From: Pirellulales bacterium
Lineage (GTDB): Bacteria > Planctomycetota > Planctomycetia > Pirellulales > Thermoguttaceae
Length of the DNA stretch: 63,414 nucleotides
Reading direction: 5' to 3'
Assembly (NCBI GenBank): GCA_016931995.1
Contig: JAFGDS010000100.1
Coordinates: forward strand, 1-63,414
The translations under genes and the position numbers were made by a program. The notes beneath the pieces were generated by a model. That model saw nothing but the letters and a program-made list of their open reading frames with translations, ran no database searches and was not told the origin of the DNA. Below, piece by piece: positions 36,835 through 45,047 of the stretch; the stretch's first letter is position 1, and each line of letters opens with the position of its first letter.

Positions 36835-38388
36835 TCACTCCGCGCTGGCCCGCTCCACGAGCCGCTGCCAGAAATCGCGGGCTTTGCGATGAGGGGCCAG
36901 CGCGGCTTGACGGGCGGCGGGGTCGGCGATCTCCTCGCGGAGCATTCTCGCGCGATCGTACACCCAATCGAGGAAGAACTGGGCGTCGGCGCGGCTGATC
37001 CGCCGCGCCGGACCGATCTCGACGTGGTACGGGCCCGTCATGGCGAAGCGGTACGTGTTCGGCAAATCCGTCACCGCCCGCAAGAGAAACCAGCCGCTGC
37101 GCTCGAAGCGAACCTTTGGCAGCCGGCCCGATTTCTGATACTCGTCGAACCGGATCGACTGCGCGACCTGGCCGTCCTGGACGATCTCCAGATAGCTGAT
37201 CGGCTCGCGCGTCGAGAGGGTCAACCCGATCTCCAGCTCCACCGCCTCGCCCTCGGACGCCTGGAACACGTGGCCGGGCACGTGCCCATCCACGTCGGGC
37301 TCCATGAGCGGGCCGTTGGTGATCGTCGCGCGGCCGGCGCGGAGGCCCTGCCACCAGGCGTCGTAGCCGAACTCGCCGCCGACGTGGACGTACATCCGGT
37401 TGTAGCCAACCGGATTGGGCGCCTCGCCCGAGGCGCTTCCCGCGCTCGGCGGAATCCGCAACCCGCAGTCCAAAAGCCGGAAGTAGACCTCCTGATCCCA
37501 CTCCGGCCCGCCGCGGACGCCGGGAAACCGCTTCCGGTCGCGAGGCCGGCCCTCGTCCGGCCGATCGATCACGCGGTCGCGGCAGATCGACCCGCCGGCG
37601 AGTTGGATGGAATCGACCAGGCCCAGGGCCACAAGCGTCGGCATGTCCCACGCCGTGGGGCTGGACAGATCGATCCACGCCCCAGGCTGCTCGTGAATGG
37701 CGGTCAGTGTTTGTTCAAGCTCGGCCGGGAAGACTTCGCCGGCGGCCGGCGCGGCCGGGGGCTTCTCGACGTTCAGGCACACAAGCCGCGTTCCCGGCCA
37801 GGCGAGAAGGGCCGTGGCGGTCGAATAATAGCGATTGTCGTCGAATCGCTTGGGCGACGGCGCCGCGGCGTCCGGCGGCGTCTTCGATTTCCGACGTTGC
37901 GATTCGATCAGCGCGGCCACGTGCAGGTCTTCGGCTTGCATGACGAGTTCGATCTGGCCCGGCTCGCGCCGCACGTCCAGATCGCCCGACCACCAGCCGC
38001 GGGCGGACATGTCGACGAATCGCTTCAGGTCGACTTCCTTCGCGTCGTCGGCGAAGTGATCGATGGTGAACCGGCCGCTTCGCGTGACGTATTCCAAGCC
38101 GCGTTCGAGCTCGAAGGCGTAATCGCCCTTGGGCAGATCGAGCGTCACCCGACCTGGCAGGGCGACGTGATCGTTCCAGAACGGGAGTCCCGGCACGCCT
38201 CGCGGCCGGCCGCCGCCGGCGCGCAGGTGCATCCGGCAGGGGATCGGTTTGCCCGAGTCGCGGTCCACGACCGTCAACACGAGCCGTCCCCCACCCGCCG
38301 CGGCCGCCCGGTCTGGCCGACCGAGCACGGCGAAGCCCGCGAGGACGAAGCTGGCAATCAGAAGATGTTGTCGGGAGAGAGAAAACAT
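36835..38388 (-). CDS. Secreted CehA/McbA-like protein with altered PHP-type motif
   Basis: The product is 517 residues from the ATG at 38388, which begins a signal peptide (HLLIASFVLAGFAVLG). The N-terminal domain is beta-rich (LVLTVVDRDSGKPIPCRMHL). Next comes GWWSGDLDVRR, which occupies the position of the GDLHxH metal motif in CehA/McbA metallohydrolases; the histidines are replaced, so metal binding there looks lost. WIDLSSPTAWDMPTLVALGL and YDAWWQGLRAGRATITNGPL fit the remainder of that family. I regard it as a derived, perhaps non-catalytic, member with moderate confidence. Confidence 0.6.
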   Translation of the reverse strand: MFSLSRQHLLIASFVLAGFAVLGRPDRAAAAGGGRLVLTVVDRDSGKPIPCRMHLRAGGGRPRGVPGLPFWNDHVALPGRVTLDLPKGDYAFELERGLEYVTRSGRFTIDHFADDAKEVDLKRFVDMSARGWWSGDLDVRREPGQIELVMQAEDLHVAALIESQRRKSKTPPDAAAPSPKRFDDNRYYSTATALLAWPGTRLVCLNVEKPPAAPAAGEVFPAELEQTLTAIHEQPGAWIDLSSPTAWDMPTLVALGLVDSIQLAGGSICRDRVIDRPDEGRPRDRKRFPGVRGGPEWDQEVYFRLLDCGLRIPPSAGSASGEAPNPVGYNRMYVHVGGEFGYDAWWQGLRAGRATITNGPLMEPDVDGHVPGHVFQASEGEAVELEIGLTLSTREPISYLEIVQDGQVAQSIRFDEYQKSGRLPKVRFERSGWFLLRAVTDLPNTYRFAMTGPYHVEIGPARRISRADAQFFLDWVYDRARMLREEIADPAARQAALAPHRKARDFWQRLVERASAE

Positions 38389-38617
38389 GATGGTTGAGCG
38401 TTTGGACACCGATGGCGTGACGCAGTACTGGGGTTGGGTTGGTTGCCGCTGCGTCTTGGGAGCGTGCCGCCGAAGAAGGCGTCTGCTACACCAGCCTAGC
38501 ATACCCCCCGGCAGTGAGTGCGTGGTACGCTTGATGCACGAGGACGGGCGGCGCTACAATGGCGTGGATGCCTCGGTTGACGGGCTGAATGGTGGAAATA
38601 GCGGGTTGAGGCGGTCC
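38389..38617. promoter_or_regulatory. Divergent promoter region
   Basis: These 229 bp separate the CehA/McbA-like gene (minus) from the DnaJ-like gene (plus). I see no strong palindrome or unambiguous -35/-10 pair. Promoters of both genes should lie here. Confidence 0.4.
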
Positions 38618-39586
38618 ATGGCGGACGACTACTACAAGATTCTGGGGGTGCGACGCGATGCCTCGGCTGCCGAGATCCAGGACGCCTACCGCAACCTTGC
38701 CCGAAAGCACCACCCCGACGTCAACCCGGACGACAAGGACGCCAGCCGGAAATTCCAGCAGATTCAGGCGGCTTTCGACGTGCTGAGCGACCAGAAGAAG
38801 CGGGAGATGTACGACCGGTACGGGGCCTCGTTCGAGTCGGCCGGGGCCGGACCTCGCGGCGGCGGACCGTGGAGCGCCGGACCGGGCGGGGGCTATGGCG
38901 GATTCCAAGGCGAAGGGTTCGACTTCAGCCAATTCTTCGATGAGCGGTACGGATCGGAATCCTCCGGAGGCGGGGGATTCGCGGAGTTCCTCAACCAATT
39001 TCGCTCGTCGACCGGCTCGCGGCGCGGCCGCAGCCGTCGGGGGACCGACCTCGAACACGAGCTGACCATCCCGTTTGTTACGGCGGTGACCGGTGGCAAG
39101 ACGCAGATCGCCCTGACGCGACGCGGCGGCAAGACCGAGACGATCACGGTCAACATCCCGCCGGGCATCGAGGACGGCAAGAAGATCCGCCTTCGCGGCC
39201 AGGGCGAACCCGGGGCCGGCTCGGGCAAGCCCGGCGACCTGCTCTTGCGGATCCGCGTAACCCCGCACGAGCATTTCGAGCGCCGCGGAAAGAACCTGTA
39301 TTTGAAGGCGCCGATCACGCTGGCCGAGGCCGCGCTGGGGGCGAAAATCGACGTGCCCACGCCCAAAGGCGCCGTCTCCGTCCGCGTGCCGCCGGCCACT
39401 TCCAGCGGGACGAAGCTCCGCCTGAAGGGCCACGGCGTCGCCGCCCGCGACGGCTCGGCCGGCGACCTCCTGGTCGAGGTCCAAATCGTCCTGCCCAGAC
39501 AGTTCGACGACGAGAGCCGGCAAATGCTCGAGAAGATCGCCGCGGCGCAGCCACAACCCAATCCGCGGGCGAAACTGCGGTGGTAA
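38618..39586 (+). CDS. DnaJ/CbpA-type co-chaperone without zinc fingers
   Basis: The product has 322 residues from MADDYYKILGVRRDASAAEI. The J domain contains the HPD motif (ARKHHPDVNPDDKDA). It is followed by a G/F-rich linker (SAGPGGGYGGFQGEGFDF) and the C-terminal substrate-binding domains (LTIPFVTAVTGGKTQIAL, TITVNIPPGIEDGKKIRL, PGDLLLRIRVTPHEHFERRG). The CxxCxGxG zinc-binding repeats of DnaJ are absent, as in CbpA. It stimulates DnaK and holds unfolded proteins. It is followed after about 10 bp by rnpA. Confidence 0.9.
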   Translation: MADDYYKILGVRRDASAAEIQDAYRNLARKHHPDVNPDDKDASRKFQQIQAAFDVLSDQKKREMYDRYGASFESAGAGPRGGGPWSAGPGGGYGGFQGEGFDFSQFFDERYGSESSGGGGFAEFLNQFRSSTGSRRGRSRRGTDLEHELTIPFVTAVTGGKTQIALTRRGGKTETITVNIPPGIEDGKKIRLRGQGEPGAGSGKPGDLLLRIRVTPHEHFERRGKNLYLKAPITLAEAALGAKIDVPTPKGAVSVRVPPATSSGTKLRLKGHGVAARDGSAGDLLVEVQIVLPRQFDDESRQMLEKIAAAQPQPNPRAKLRW

Positions 39587-39596
39587 GGGGCCAATC

Positions 39597-39974
39597 GTGA
39601 CGGATCCCGATGCGCGCCAACGTTTCTTACCCGACTATCACATTCGGTCTGGGCAAGACTTCCGTCGGGCGTTCCATCGCCGGTGTCGCGCGGGCGATGG
39701 GTGGCTGACGGTGGTCGGCTGCGAGAACGGGTTGGGCCATCCGCGGCTGGGGCTCGTCGTATCGCGAAAGCTCGGCAAGGCCACCGTCCGCAACCGCTGG
39801 AAACGCCTCCTGCGCGAGGCCTTCCGGCTGATGCTACGCGAGCTTCCCGCTGGCGTGGACCTCGTGGTGATCCCGCGTCCCGGCGTCGAGCCCGGGCTGG
39901 CGATCCTGAGGGAATCGCTCCCGCGTCTGGCCCGACAGGTGGCCCGGAAGCTGAACGCGTCCGCCGGGGATTGA
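39597..39974 (+). CDS. rnpA: Ribonuclease P protein component
   Basis: The 125-residue product starts at GTG. The family core is clear: GHPRLGLVVSRKLGKATVRN then RWKRLLREAF, with VDLVVIPRPG after it. RnpA assists the RNase P RNA in 5' tRNA processing. In most bacteria it follows rpmH near oriC; here its neighbour is a DnaJ-like gene and rpmH is not in the window. Confidence 0.92.
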   Translation: MTDPDARQRFLPDYHIRSGQDFRRAFHRRCRAGDGWLTVVGCENGLGHPRLGLVVSRKLGKATVRNRWKRLLREAFRLMLRELPAGVDLVVIPRPGVEPGLAILRESLPRLARQVARKLNASAGD

Positions 39975-40021
39975 AACCATCCGGCAAACGGCAGGGCGAG
40001 GCTCCCGCCGAGCCGCATCGC

Positions 40022-40086
40022 GTGCCACTGGCTATGCCAGTGCCTGGGATACTATGGGTCTGAGCACCGGCAAAGCCAGTGGCACT
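40022..40086. repeat. REP-like palindrome pair, copy 8
   Basis: GTGCCACTGGCTATGCCAGT is followed about 25 bp later by the mirrored CACCGGCAAAGCCAGTGGCA. It lies between convergent rnpA and the DUF3616 gene and touches the stop codon of the latter. Confidence 0.75.
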
Positions 40087-41258
40087 CATTTCCCCAAAAG
40101 CCACAGGCCGCGGAACGTCTTGCGCGCCGGATCGAGCAGATCCTTGGCCTCGCACTCGCCGCGGTCGAATGCGCCCTTGCGGCATTCGGCGGGCGAGGCG
40201 ACCTTCACGCGACGCGATCCGTCGTCGCCGAGGACGAGCATCTTCTCCGAGTTGGCGAAGAGAACCAGGGCCTCGGGGGTGAAGCCGGGCTCGCCGTTCA
40301 CGGCGGCGGTGTCCGCCGGCAACAGCTCCGGTCGATCGGTCGCGCCGCCCGACCATCGGTACACGGCGAACGTCTTCTCCTCGTCGTGCGGGCCGGCGAT
40401 GAGGAAGTAGGCATTGACGCGATCGGAGTATTCGATGCCGCGGATGCCCAGAGGCCGGGTTTTGCCCGCCGCGGCGGACGCGAGATCTAGCTCGATGGGC
40501 TCGCCCCAGGCGGGCGCGGCGCCCTCGGCCACCACGGCCGCGGGATTCGTCAGGGGCACGAGCAGGGCTCTGCCGCCGGGTCGAGGATTGCGGAAGGCCA
40601 CCAACAGCGATCGCCCGTCCGGCATGGCCGACAAGCCCTCGATGTTGAACCCCTCGCGCTTCGGCGCGAGCCGCTTCACCTCGTCTCGACCGGGTTGCAG
40701 GGCCTCGTCGAGACCGTAGCCGCGCAGCCGCGGGTTCGCGGCCAGGCTGGCGGCCAGGCCGTCCGTGGGCTTGCCGAACGGTTCGAGGCGGATGCCCTCG
40801 CCGTCGGGAACGATCGAGAGCGCGAAGAACCGATGCCGATTCGCGCGCCACTTGCCGTCCTTGTTCCGCCCGTGCGACGAGATCCAATAGACGTGCCCGC
40901 CCAGGATCGCCGCGCCCTCGATATCGACCTCGGGATGCTTATCCGTCCGCGGGTCGATGCCCAGGTGAGCGTCCCAGGGAAATGACGCGACGGGCGGACC
41001 CGGACGATCCGAGCGGTAGAGACGAAGCGTGTTGTTCTCGTCGTCGGCCATGAGAATGGACACGTCGTCCACGGCCACCGCCGCCGAGGCGTCGCACGCG
41101 CCGGAGAAACGCGGGGCGAGGCTCGAGGAGTCTTCCTTCGATTGCGCCACCGGAGCACACCCGACCGCGCATAACACCGCGGCGACAAACAGCGCAAGCT
41201 CCCCTCTCTCTTTGGAAGAGAGATCGGGGGTGAGGGCAGGGCAAGGTCGTGGTGGCAT
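40086..41258 (-). CDS. DUF3616-family lipoprotein
   Basis: From the ATG at 41258 the product is 390 residues. The signal peptide ends in a lipobox, LFVAAVLCAVGC. The mature part has the repeated beta pattern of DUF3616 proteins: CDASAAVAVDDVSILMADDE; VDIEGAAILGGHVYWISSHG; GFNIEGLSAMPDGRSLLVAF; and ITPEALVLF-like GFTPEALVLFANSEKMLVLG. The function is unknown; a propeller-like fold is likely. The residues before the signal helix (CPALTPDLSSKERGELA) are the translation of a CCCTCTC/GAGAGGG palindrome, so the original N-terminus may have been altered. A longer frame to 42587 runs antisense to nothing real and overlaps the next gene. Confidence 0.72.
   Translation of the reverse strand: MPPRPCPALTPDLSSKERGELALFVAAVLCAVGCAPVAQSKEDSSSLAPRFSGACDASAAVAVDDVSILMADDENNTLRLYRSDRPGPPVASFPWDAHLGIDPRTDKHPEVDIEGAAILGGHVYWISSHGRNKDGKWRANRHRFFALSIVPDGEGIRLEPFGKPTDGLAASLAANPRLRGYGLDEALQPGRDEVKRLAPKREGFNIEGLSAMPDGRSLLVAFRNPRPGGRALLVPLTNPAAVVAEGAAPAWGEPIELDLASAAAGKTRPLGIRGIEYSDRVNAYFLIAGPHDEEKTFAVYRWSGGATDRPELLPADTAAVNGEPGFTPEALVLFANSEKMLVLGDDGSRRVKVASPAECRKGAFDRGECEAKDLLDPARKTFRGLWLLGK
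41199..41240. repeat. CCCCTCTCTC...GAGAGATCGGGGGTGAGGG palindrome inside coding sequence
   Basis: TCCCCTCTCTCTTTGGAAGA then GAGATCGGGGGTGAGGGC belongs to the same family as 28792-28834. On the minus strand it is read as LTPDLSSKERGE in the leader of the DUF3616 lipoprotein. LTPxPSPxxxERGE-type peptides are a familiar product of this repeat. Confidence 0.7.
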
Positions 41259-41392
41259 GGCATATCTCTCCAATGCACCATGCTGAGCTTGGCGAAGCAC
41301 CGGCAATTCCCGCAACACCGGGGCGAGATCCTTCGCCGCGCTCGGGATGACGCGCGATCGGGGAAACGGGCTTGGGACGCGATCCCCGTTGC

Positions 41393-42556
41393 TCACCCCA
41401 GTATCCGCTTCCAGCGATCCAAATTCCACTGCGCCTTTTGGGCGGGCGTCATCTTGCTGAAGTCGGGATCGGCGACGGTTGTTCTCGCGCCTGGCGGACG
41501 AATCGGCGAAAAACCGGTCCGGGGCGAGCCGTGGTAACTGGTCGCCGTCGCGCCGCGGCGCAAATCGTCGGACAGCGTCCGGTACGGCGCGATGCCCAGC
41601 TTGGCCAAGTCGGCGTGGTACGCCCGCACGGCCTCTTCGGGCCCCAGCGCGTCGTCGGCCACCGCGCGAAGGTATTTGACGAACGTGAGTTGGTGCTCCG
41701 CGTTGTTGATCTTCCGGCCGTACAGGGCCACGCGGGCGCCGTGCTTCTTCGCTTCCCAGAGCATGTGGAAGGCGTCGAACGTGGTGCCGGACGAGCCGCC
41801 GAGAATGCCCACCACGAGCGAACGATCGTAGCCGGCCAGGGCCTCCATCGCGGCGGGACCATGGTAGGGGATCTTCAGGAAGAGCGGCCGGCCGCGCTGG
41901 GTCACCCCGGCCAGCGCGCGAACGATGTGGTCGTTGACGAACCGGCCCACGTCGGCGGGTGGATGGTCGCCGGGCGCGTTGGGATTGAACACCTCGAGGA
42001 AGTGGCGAAAGCCCTTGGCCTCGGCCTCCAGGCGGAACTGTTTGTATTGGTCGAGCGTTTCGCGATCCAGCTCCGCCTGGTTGTTGAACGTGACGGAGTA
42101 CAGGCCCAGGTCCGCGCCGCGCGTGCGCTCGTCGGGAAGGCACTCCGCGCGGCCGCACATGATGTGGTCGATCGTCGCGGTGCGGAAGGGCCGCGAGGGC
42201 TCCTGGCCATAGCGCCCCGTGCCCGAGGCCAGCCAGATGTCCGTCGTGTCGTTGGCGCGAACGGCCGGAGTAACGTGGCTGCCGTCGAAGAGCCGCTCCT
42301 GGAGGGTGAGAATCTCGTTGGTGCTGGCGCTCATCAACAGGATGTCGATCAGCCCCTGGGCGACGATTTCGCGCATGAGCTGGCGGTATTCCTGGAGCGT
42401 GCGGAATCGGGCTTCGTCGGCGTGGTGCTCGGGGCTCTTGCCCGGCGCGGACAGGCCAAACGCCATGTCGGCGTCCTTGGCGTCGGCCAGGATGAAGTCG
42501 CGGCAGGCGGGGTCGGCCAGGATTCGGGCGAGCTTCAGATCGAGCGATTTGGGCAT
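41393..42556 (-). CDS. Conserved protein, possibly aldolase-like TIM barrel
   Basis: The protein has 387 residues and an ATG start. No signal peptide is visible. The central part, RPLFLKIPYHGPAAMEALAG then VVGILGGSSGTTFDAFHML and HGARVALYGRKINNAEHQLT, resembles strands 6-8 of class-I aldolase or DhnA-like barrels. The Lys in LKIPY would be a candidate Schiff-base residue. I recall similar planctomycete proteins annotated as hypothetical. The C-terminal 60 residues (TTVADPDFSKMTPAQKAQWN) look like an added segment. The function is inferred only from motif resemblance. Confidence 0.62.
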   Translation of the reverse strand: MPKSLDLKLARILADPACRDFILADAKDADMAFGLSAPGKSPEHHADEARFRTLQEYRQLMREIVAQGLIDILLMSASTNEILTLQERLFDGSHVTPAVRANDTTDIWLASGTGRYGQEPSRPFRTATIDHIMCGRAECLPDERTRGADLGLYSVTFNNQAELDRETLDQYKQFRLEAEAKGFRHFLEVFNPNAPGDHPPADVGRFVNDHIVRALAGVTQRGRPLFLKIPYHGPAAMEALAGYDRSLVVGILGGSSGTTFDAFHMLWEAKKHGARVALYGRKINNAEHQLTFVKYLRAVADDALGPEEAVRAYHADLAKLGIAPYRTLSDDLRRGATATSYHGSPRTGFSPIRPPGARTTVADPDFSKMTPAQKAQWNLDRWKRILG

Positions 42557-42717
42557 GGGAGGGTACGCGTCCAGGCTGGTAGCCCAAGGGTTTCTGCGGA
42601 AGACGTTGAATTATACGATGTTACGACGGCCCCCGCGACCGCCCGAGGGACTGCCATTGTGGTACAGTAGAAGGATGGTCCCGCGCGGGGCAGCGTTCCG
42701 GCGGACGGCGTCCACAA

Positions 42718-42744
42718 GTCCCCTCTCCCTCCAGGAGAGGGGGG
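42718..42744. repeat. CCCCTCTCCC...GGAGAGGGG palindrome
   Basis: GTCCCCTCTCCCTCCAGGAG then AGGGG forms a hairpin about 35 bp before the BatA-like gene. It belongs to the same family as 28792-28834 and 41199-41240. Confidence 0.68.
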
Positions 42745-42778
42745 TACTGGGAATGAGCCCCTTTGGATGGGGTCGCGC

Positions 42779-44923
42779 ATGATCTTTGTCACGCCCATGC
42801 TGCTGGCGGGAACGGCCTTCGTGGCGGTGCCGATCGTGCTGCATCTGATCATGCGGCGCAAGCCGCGGCACTTCGAGTTTCCCGCGTTGCGGCTGGTCGA
42901 GCGACGGCACGAGACGAACCGGCGGCAGGTCCGTCTGCGGCATCTGCTGCTTCTGGCCTTGCGGATCGGCTTGATCGCGATTCTGGCGATGGCGCTTGCC
43001 CGACCGAGCCTGCAATTCTCCGGCTCGTTCGGATCCCAGGAGAGCCCGGTGGCCGCCGCGCTGGTGTTTGACGCGGCGCCGCGGATGCTCTATCGCGAGG
43101 CGAACCGCACGCGGCTGGAGGCGGCGCGGCGGCTGGGCGCATGGGTCCTGACGCAGCTTCCGCGCGAAAGCAAGGTTGCCGTGTTGGACACGCGGCCCGG
43201 TCCGGCCGCGTTCCAGGTGGATCGCGCGGCCGCCGCGGAGCGGGTCGAAAGGCTCGAACCCGTGGGCAACTCCCGTTCGCTGGTCAAAACCATGCAAGAG
43301 GCCTACGGTCTTCTGACCGACCCGGCACACGAGGACGAACGGGGCGACGTGGCGCGCAAGGAGATCTACGTGTTCACCGATCTGGCTCGGGCGGCCTGGC
43401 CCGCGGCCGAAGTGAGCGCGCTTTTGGAGGACGCCGCGAAGGCGCCGGACACCAGTGTCTTCCTGATCGACGTGGGCGTGGAGGATCCGACCGATTGCGT
43501 ACTGGGCGAGTTGCGGCTTTCGGCCGAGGTGCTCCCCAACCGCAGCCCGCTGCGGCTCCGGACCGAGCTGGCCCGGCTGGGCCCGGCGGTCGAGCGAACC
43601 GTCGAGCTGCATCTTGTCAGTGCGGACGGCGAGGACCAGAAGCGGGACCAAAAAACCGTATCGCTCGCGGCCGGCGCGAGCGCGGAGTTGTCGTTCCAGA
43701 TCGGCGTGCTGGAGGAAGGAACTCACCAGGGTTACGTGCGGATCGTCGGTCAGGACAACCTGCCGGCCGACGACGTCCGCTGGTTCACCGTTCTGGCGCA
43801 GCCGCCGTGGCCCATTCTCGTGGTCGATCCCCGCTCGCCGCACGGCTACGTCGAGTTCCTCACCCAGATGCTCGCCCCGGAAAGCCTCCGCAAGAGCGGG
43901 CAGGCGCGATTCACGTGCGACGTGATCGCGATCGGTCAGTTGGCCGACCACGACCTGGCGCCCTACGCCGCGGTGTGTCTCGTGGACCCGCCGCCGTTGA
44001 GTCCGCGGGTGTGGCAGAAGCTGGCCGAGTACGCGGCGGCGGGCCACGGCCTGGCGTTGTTTCTGGGTCGCAACGCCCGGCCGGACGAATTCCGAAGTTC
44101 GCCGGAAGCCGAACGGTTGCTGCCGGCAATGCTCCTCCGTCAGGCGAGATCTCCCTCTGGCGAGTTGCATCTTTCGCCTCGCGACCTGGCGCATCCGATC
44201 CTTGCCGAGTTTCGCTCGGCGGCGGACGCGGTCCCCTGGTCCGACGCCCCCGTGTATCGCTACTGGGAATTGGGTCCCCTGGCCAAGGGGGCGCACGTGA
44301 TCGTACCCTACAGCGACGGCCGCCCGGCCCTAGTCGAGCGGAGCGTGGGCGAGGGCCGCGTTCTCGTGTTGACCACGCCGGTTTCCGACCAAGCGCAGGC
44401 CAAGCCCTGGAACCTCCTGCCCGTGGCCGACGCGTGGCCATTCTTTATCCTAACCAACCAGATGATGCTCTACGCGGCCCGCGGCGCCGATTGGCGGCTG
44501 AATTACTACGCAGGCGAACCGGCGACGGTGCCGCTGGGGATCGCGCCCAGCAAAAAGCCCTATTTGGTCACCGCGCCGGGCGACGTGAAATTCCCCCTGT
44601 CGGCCGACCCGGCGCGAAATGCGATTACCGTTACATCGACGGAGGCGGTGGGCAACTACCGGATTCAATCCGGCGGGCAGGCCGACCGGGGGTTCAGCGT
44701 CAACCTGACGCCCGAACAGACGGACCTCACGCGGCTGGATCGGGCGGAACTGGACGAGCTGCTCGGCCCCTTGTCCTTTCGCCTCGCCCGAAACCAGAGC
44801 CAAATCGAACGCGACGTAAGCACCGATCGGGTGGGACGCGAGCTGTTCCCGTTCCTGATCCTGCTGGTGGCCATCCTGCTGGGGGCCGAGCACTTCGTGT
44901 CGAATCGCTTCTACCGGGAGTGA
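42779..44923 (+). CDS. BatA-like membrane protein with degenerate VWA metal site
   Basis: From the ATG at 42779 (or 42767) the protein is 714 residues. The N-terminal BatA module has FVTPMLLAGTAFVAVPIVLH then LIMRRKPRHFEFPALRLVER and a second helix (LLLLALRIGLIAILAMALA). The VWA-like domain follows, but where DxSxS is expected it reads LVFDAAPRM, so the MIDAS is incomplete. A glutamine-amidotransferase-like region (YAAVCLVDPPPLSPRVWQKL, AAAGHGLALFLG) lies near residues 400-440. A C-terminal helix (LFPFLILLVAILLGAEHFV) ends it. Such proteins usually sit with MoxR and DUF58 genes; none are here. Confidence 0.82.
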   Translation: MIFVTPMLLAGTAFVAVPIVLHLIMRRKPRHFEFPALRLVERRHETNRRQVRLRHLLLLALRIGLIAILAMALARPSLQFSGSFGSQESPVAAALVFDAAPRMLYREANRTRLEAARRLGAWVLTQLPRESKVAVLDTRPGPAAFQVDRAAAAERVERLEPVGNSRSLVKTMQEAYGLLTDPAHEDERGDVARKEIYVFTDLARAAWPAAEVSALLEDAAKAPDTSVFLIDVGVEDPTDCVLGELRLSAEVLPNRSPLRLRTELARLGPAVERTVELHLVSADGEDQKRDQKTVSLAAGASAELSFQIGVLEEGTHQGYVRIVGQDNLPADDVRWFTVLAQPPWPILVVDPRSPHGYVEFLTQMLAPESLRKSGQARFTCDVIAIGQLADHDLAPYAAVCLVDPPPLSPRVWQKLAEYAAAGHGLALFLGRNARPDEFRSSPEAERLLPAMLLRQARSPSGELHLSPRDLAHPILAEFRSAADAVPWSDAPVYRYWELGPLAKGAHVIVPYSDGRPALVERSVGEGRVLVLTTPVSDQAQAKPWNLLPVADAWPFFILTNQMMLYAARGADWRLNYYAGEPATVPLGIAPSKKPYLVTAPGDVKFPLSADPARNAITVTSTEAVGNYRIQSGGQADRGFSVNLTPEQTDLTRLDRAELDELLGPLSFRLARNQSQIERDVSTDRVGRELFPFLILLVAILLGAEHFVSNRFYRE

Positions 44924-45047
44924 CCGCGCCGAAGGGGCATTCTAGCCGGAACGGGAAAACAGTATTACAATTCGTGGAGAACAGGTTCGGTAGGTTTATG
45001 TTTCTTGATTCTGGGGCGAAGGTGGCCGCTGCTGGGGAGAGACGCCG

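Noticed and set aside
41259-42587. Extension of the DUF3616 frame across the aldolase-like gene
   Set aside because: The lipoprotein signal peptide defines the start near 41258; upstream the frame is low-complexity and out of frame with the real gene.
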